Shown: positions 4,414-5,741 of the stretch, piece after piece
How the letters are laid out: every line of letters starts with the position of its first letter
Position numbering within the stretch: position 1 is the stretch's first letter
NCBI GenBank assembly: GCA_025964635.1
Contig: JAOPYP010000621.1
Span: 1-5,741 of the forward strand
DNA length: 5,741 nt
Direction: 5' to 3'
DNA from: Actinomycetes bacterium
GTDB taxonomy: Bacteria > Actinomycetota > Actinomycetes > Streptosporangiales > Streptosporangiaceae
The notes under the pieces: model-generated
Told to the model about the DNA's origin: nothing
Databases searched by the model: none
Seen by the model: the letters and a program-made list of their open reading frames with translations, nothing else
Translations under genes and position numbers: made by a program

Positions 4414-5553
4414 ATGGGTGGCCTGAGCGACCTCCTGGACAAGCACGTCCGCAACGGCGCGGTGCCGGGAGCGGTAGGCCTGGTGGTCCGGCGTGGCCGG
4501 GCCGAGGCGGCGGCCGTCGGGTCGGCCAGCGTGGGGGGCGCCCCGATGGCCAGGGATTCGATTTTCCGCATTGCGTCGATCACCAAGCCCATTACCGCCG
4601 CCGCGCTCATGATGCTGGTCGAGGACGGCAGTGTCGCGCTCGACAACCCGGTCGACGAGTGGCTGCCGGAACTGGCCAAGCCGTCGGTCGTCCGCACGCC
4701 CGCCAGCGAGGTCGATGACGTGGTCCCGGCCACCCGGCCGATCACCGTATTCGACCTGCTCACCTCTCGTGCGGGCTACGGATTCGCGTCCGACTTCACG
4801 CTGCCGGGCGTGCAGCGGCTGTTCTCGGTGCAAAGAGACGGCCGGGAAGTGCAGAGCTTCCCAGCCCCGGACGTGTGGATGGCTGAGCTTTCCCGGATTC
4901 CGCTTCTTTACCAGCCCGGCGAGGCGTGGCTGTACGACACCTGCTCCGTCCTGCAGGGCGTGCTGGTCTCCCGGGTGAGCGGCCAGCCGCTGCCCGAGTT
5001 CATGGCGGAGCGGGTGTTCGAACCGCTGGGCATGACCGACTCCGGGTTCGAGGTCCCGGCCGGCCAGCGCGACCGGTTTACCAGCTACTACCGGACCGGG
5101 CCTGACGGCGCCCTGGAGCTGGCCGACGCGCCGGACGGGCAGTGGAGCACCCGGCCAGCCCTCCCGCTCGGTTCCGGCGGGCTGGCCTCGACCGCCGATG
5201 ACTGGCTGGCGTTCGGCCAGATGCTGCTGGCCGGCGGCACCACCCCGCGCGGCCGTCTGCTGTCCGCCGACTCAGTCCGGCTGATGACCACCGACCACAC
5301 CACACCCGCCCAGCGCGAGATCGGCGCCTTGTTCCTGGAGGGCCAGGGCTGGGGGTTCGGTGCGTCGGTCGACATCGCGCCCATCGACCCGTGGAACATC
5401 CCCGGGCGCTACGGGTGGGTCGGCGGCACCGGCACCTCGGCGCACATCACCCCGTCCACCGGCACCGTCGCCATCCTGTTCACCCAGGTGGCCGCGGACA
5501 GCCCTATCCCGCCCCAGTGGATGCGGGACTTCTGGCGCTACGCAGCCAGCTGA
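4414..5553 (+). CDS. Beta-lactamase-family serine hydrolase (class C-like / esterase type)
   Basis: This 379-residue protein belongs to the serine beta-lactamase-like family (penicillin-binding-protein fold, Pfam Beta-lactamase), which includes esterases, D-aminopeptidases and class C-like enzymes. The SxxK motif is SITK at 55-58 in a segment reading FRIASITKPITAAALM, with Ser55 as nucleophile. The second motif is Tyr174 in WLYDTCSVLQGVLV, reading Y-D-T rather than the Y-x-N of true class C enzymes. The third is GGTGTS at 337-342. PEFMAERVFEPLGMTDSGF (about 190-208) is a typical family segment. ATG 4414 is chosen because GGAAGG (4401-4406) lies 7 bases ahead; the upstream GTG 4345 lacks a site. 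There is no signal peptide, so it is probably cytoplasmic and more likely an esterase or amidase than an antibiotic resistance enzyme. It lies 101 bases after the hydrolase gene, with a weak TACCCT -10-like element at 4380-4385, so separate transcription is possible. Confidence 0.87.
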   Translation: MGGLSDLLDKHVRNGAVPGAVGLVVRRGRAEAAAVGSASVGGAPMARDSIFRIASITKPITAAALMMLVEDGSVALDNPVDEWLPELAKPSVVRTPASEVDDVVPATRPITVFDLLTSRAGYGFASDFTLPGVQRLFSVQRDGREVQSFPAPDVWMAELSRIPLLYQPGEAWLYDTCSVLQGVLVSRVSGQPLPEFMAERVFEPLGMTDSGFEVPAGQRDRFTSYYRTGPDGALELADAPDGQWSTRPALPLGSGGLASTADDWLAFGQMLLAGGTTPRGRLLSADSVRLMTTDHTTPAQREIGALFLEGQGWGFGASVDIAPIDPWNIPGRYGWVGGTGTSAHITPSTGTVAILFTQVAADSPIPPQWMRDFWRYAAS

Positions 5554-5577
5554 TCAGCGTGCCGTCGACAGCCCGCG

Positions 5578-5590
5578 AGGCTGAGCCTTT
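5578..5590 (+). terminator. Small AGGCT-G-AGCCT inverted repeat followed by TT, possible weak terminator
   Basis: AGGCT (5578-5582) and AGCCT (5584-5588) are perfect inverse copies followed by TT. They lie in the 45-base gap between the serine hydrolase and the convergent gene end. The RNA stem would be only about four pairs, with no long U-tract, so any terminator role is weakly supported. Confidence 0.2.
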
Positions 5591-5598
5591 GCGTGTGG

Positions 5599-5741
5599 TC
5601 ACTCGTGCCGAGCCCGGCTGATGAACTGATCCCGGTCCACCAGTACCCGTTCCAGGGTGCCCGCGCCGATGACCGTGTCCTCGTCATCTGGCGATCCGGC
5701 GGGCGGCGTCTGCCTGGCGATGAACCTGAACCCGAGCCGCC
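5599..5741 (-). CDS. Unidentified protein, C-terminal end (cut by window edge)
   Basis: An open minus-strand frame enters from the right edge and ends at TGA (5601-5599), giving 46 residues that begin RLGFRFIARQTPP and end VLVDRDQFISRARHE. Third codon positions are mostly G or C, like the neighbouring genes, and the composition (mixed charged and hydrophobic, with an acidic patch SPDDEDT) looks like real protein. The gene converges with the serine hydrolase, with 45 bases between the two stops. I do not recognise the family from this short tail; the start and the main domains lie outside the window. Confidence 0.55.
   Translation of the reverse strand, partial: RLGFRFIARQTPPAGSPDDEDTVIGAGTLERVLVDRDQFISRARHE

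Noticed and set aside
4126..4833. Minus-strand open frame across the hydrolase-serine hydrolase junction
   Set aside because: It is Arg-rich and antisense to two well-supported genes with recognised motifs; a shadow frame.
4414..5553. Antibiotic-resistance beta-lactamase
   Set aside because: The Y-x-N motif is missing and no signal peptide is present, so a general serine hydrolase or esterase is the safer call.

Overview
The window is strongly GC-rich DNA with G or C at most third codon positions, typical of an actinobacterium. The gene content agrees: an actinobacterial-type MocR regulator beside an EamA transporter, and a TIGR03086/MDMPI-fold protein from a superfamily linked to mycothiol and largely actinobacterial. 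The genus cannot be named from the sequence alone. No rRNA, tRNA, CRISPR array, insertion sequence or phage gene was seen. The region looks like ordinary accessory or metabolic chromosome, with compact and partly divergent gene pairs.

Left block (1-2234). A GntR/MocR-type regulator on the minus strand is cut off by the left edge. It is divergent from a two-gene plus-strand operon: an EamA/DMT-family exporter (436-1500), then a stand-alone B3/B4 editing-type domain protein (1500-2234) that overlaps the exporter by one base (TGATG). The short divergent region carries repeated TGGAC half-sites, probable binding sites for the regulator. A plausible reading is an amino-acid or amine homeostasis module: a PLP-dependent sensor, an exporter, and a tRNA-editing-like protein. 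The substrate is unknown.

Middle block (2265-4312). A TIGR03086/MDMPI-type metal-binding protein on the minus strand is divergent from an epoxide-hydrolase-family alpha/beta hydrolase on the plus strand. The 182 bp between them hold three perfect inverted repeats and a conspicuous AT-rich island. That island combines a near-consensus promoter (TTTACA-N17-TATGAT) with a 23-bp imperfect palindrome, the strongest regulatory signal in the window. The pair could be a small detoxification or xenobiotic unit.

Right block (4313-5741). A beta-lactamase/esterase-family serine hydrolase (4414-5553) has its own ribosome binding site. It converges with the C-terminal end of an unidentified minus-strand gene (5599 to the right edge).

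Nothing here clearly forms a new defence or mobile system. The most useful leads are the AT-rich operator/promoter, the MocR-EamA-B3/B4 module, and the variant catalytic residues of the hydrolase.
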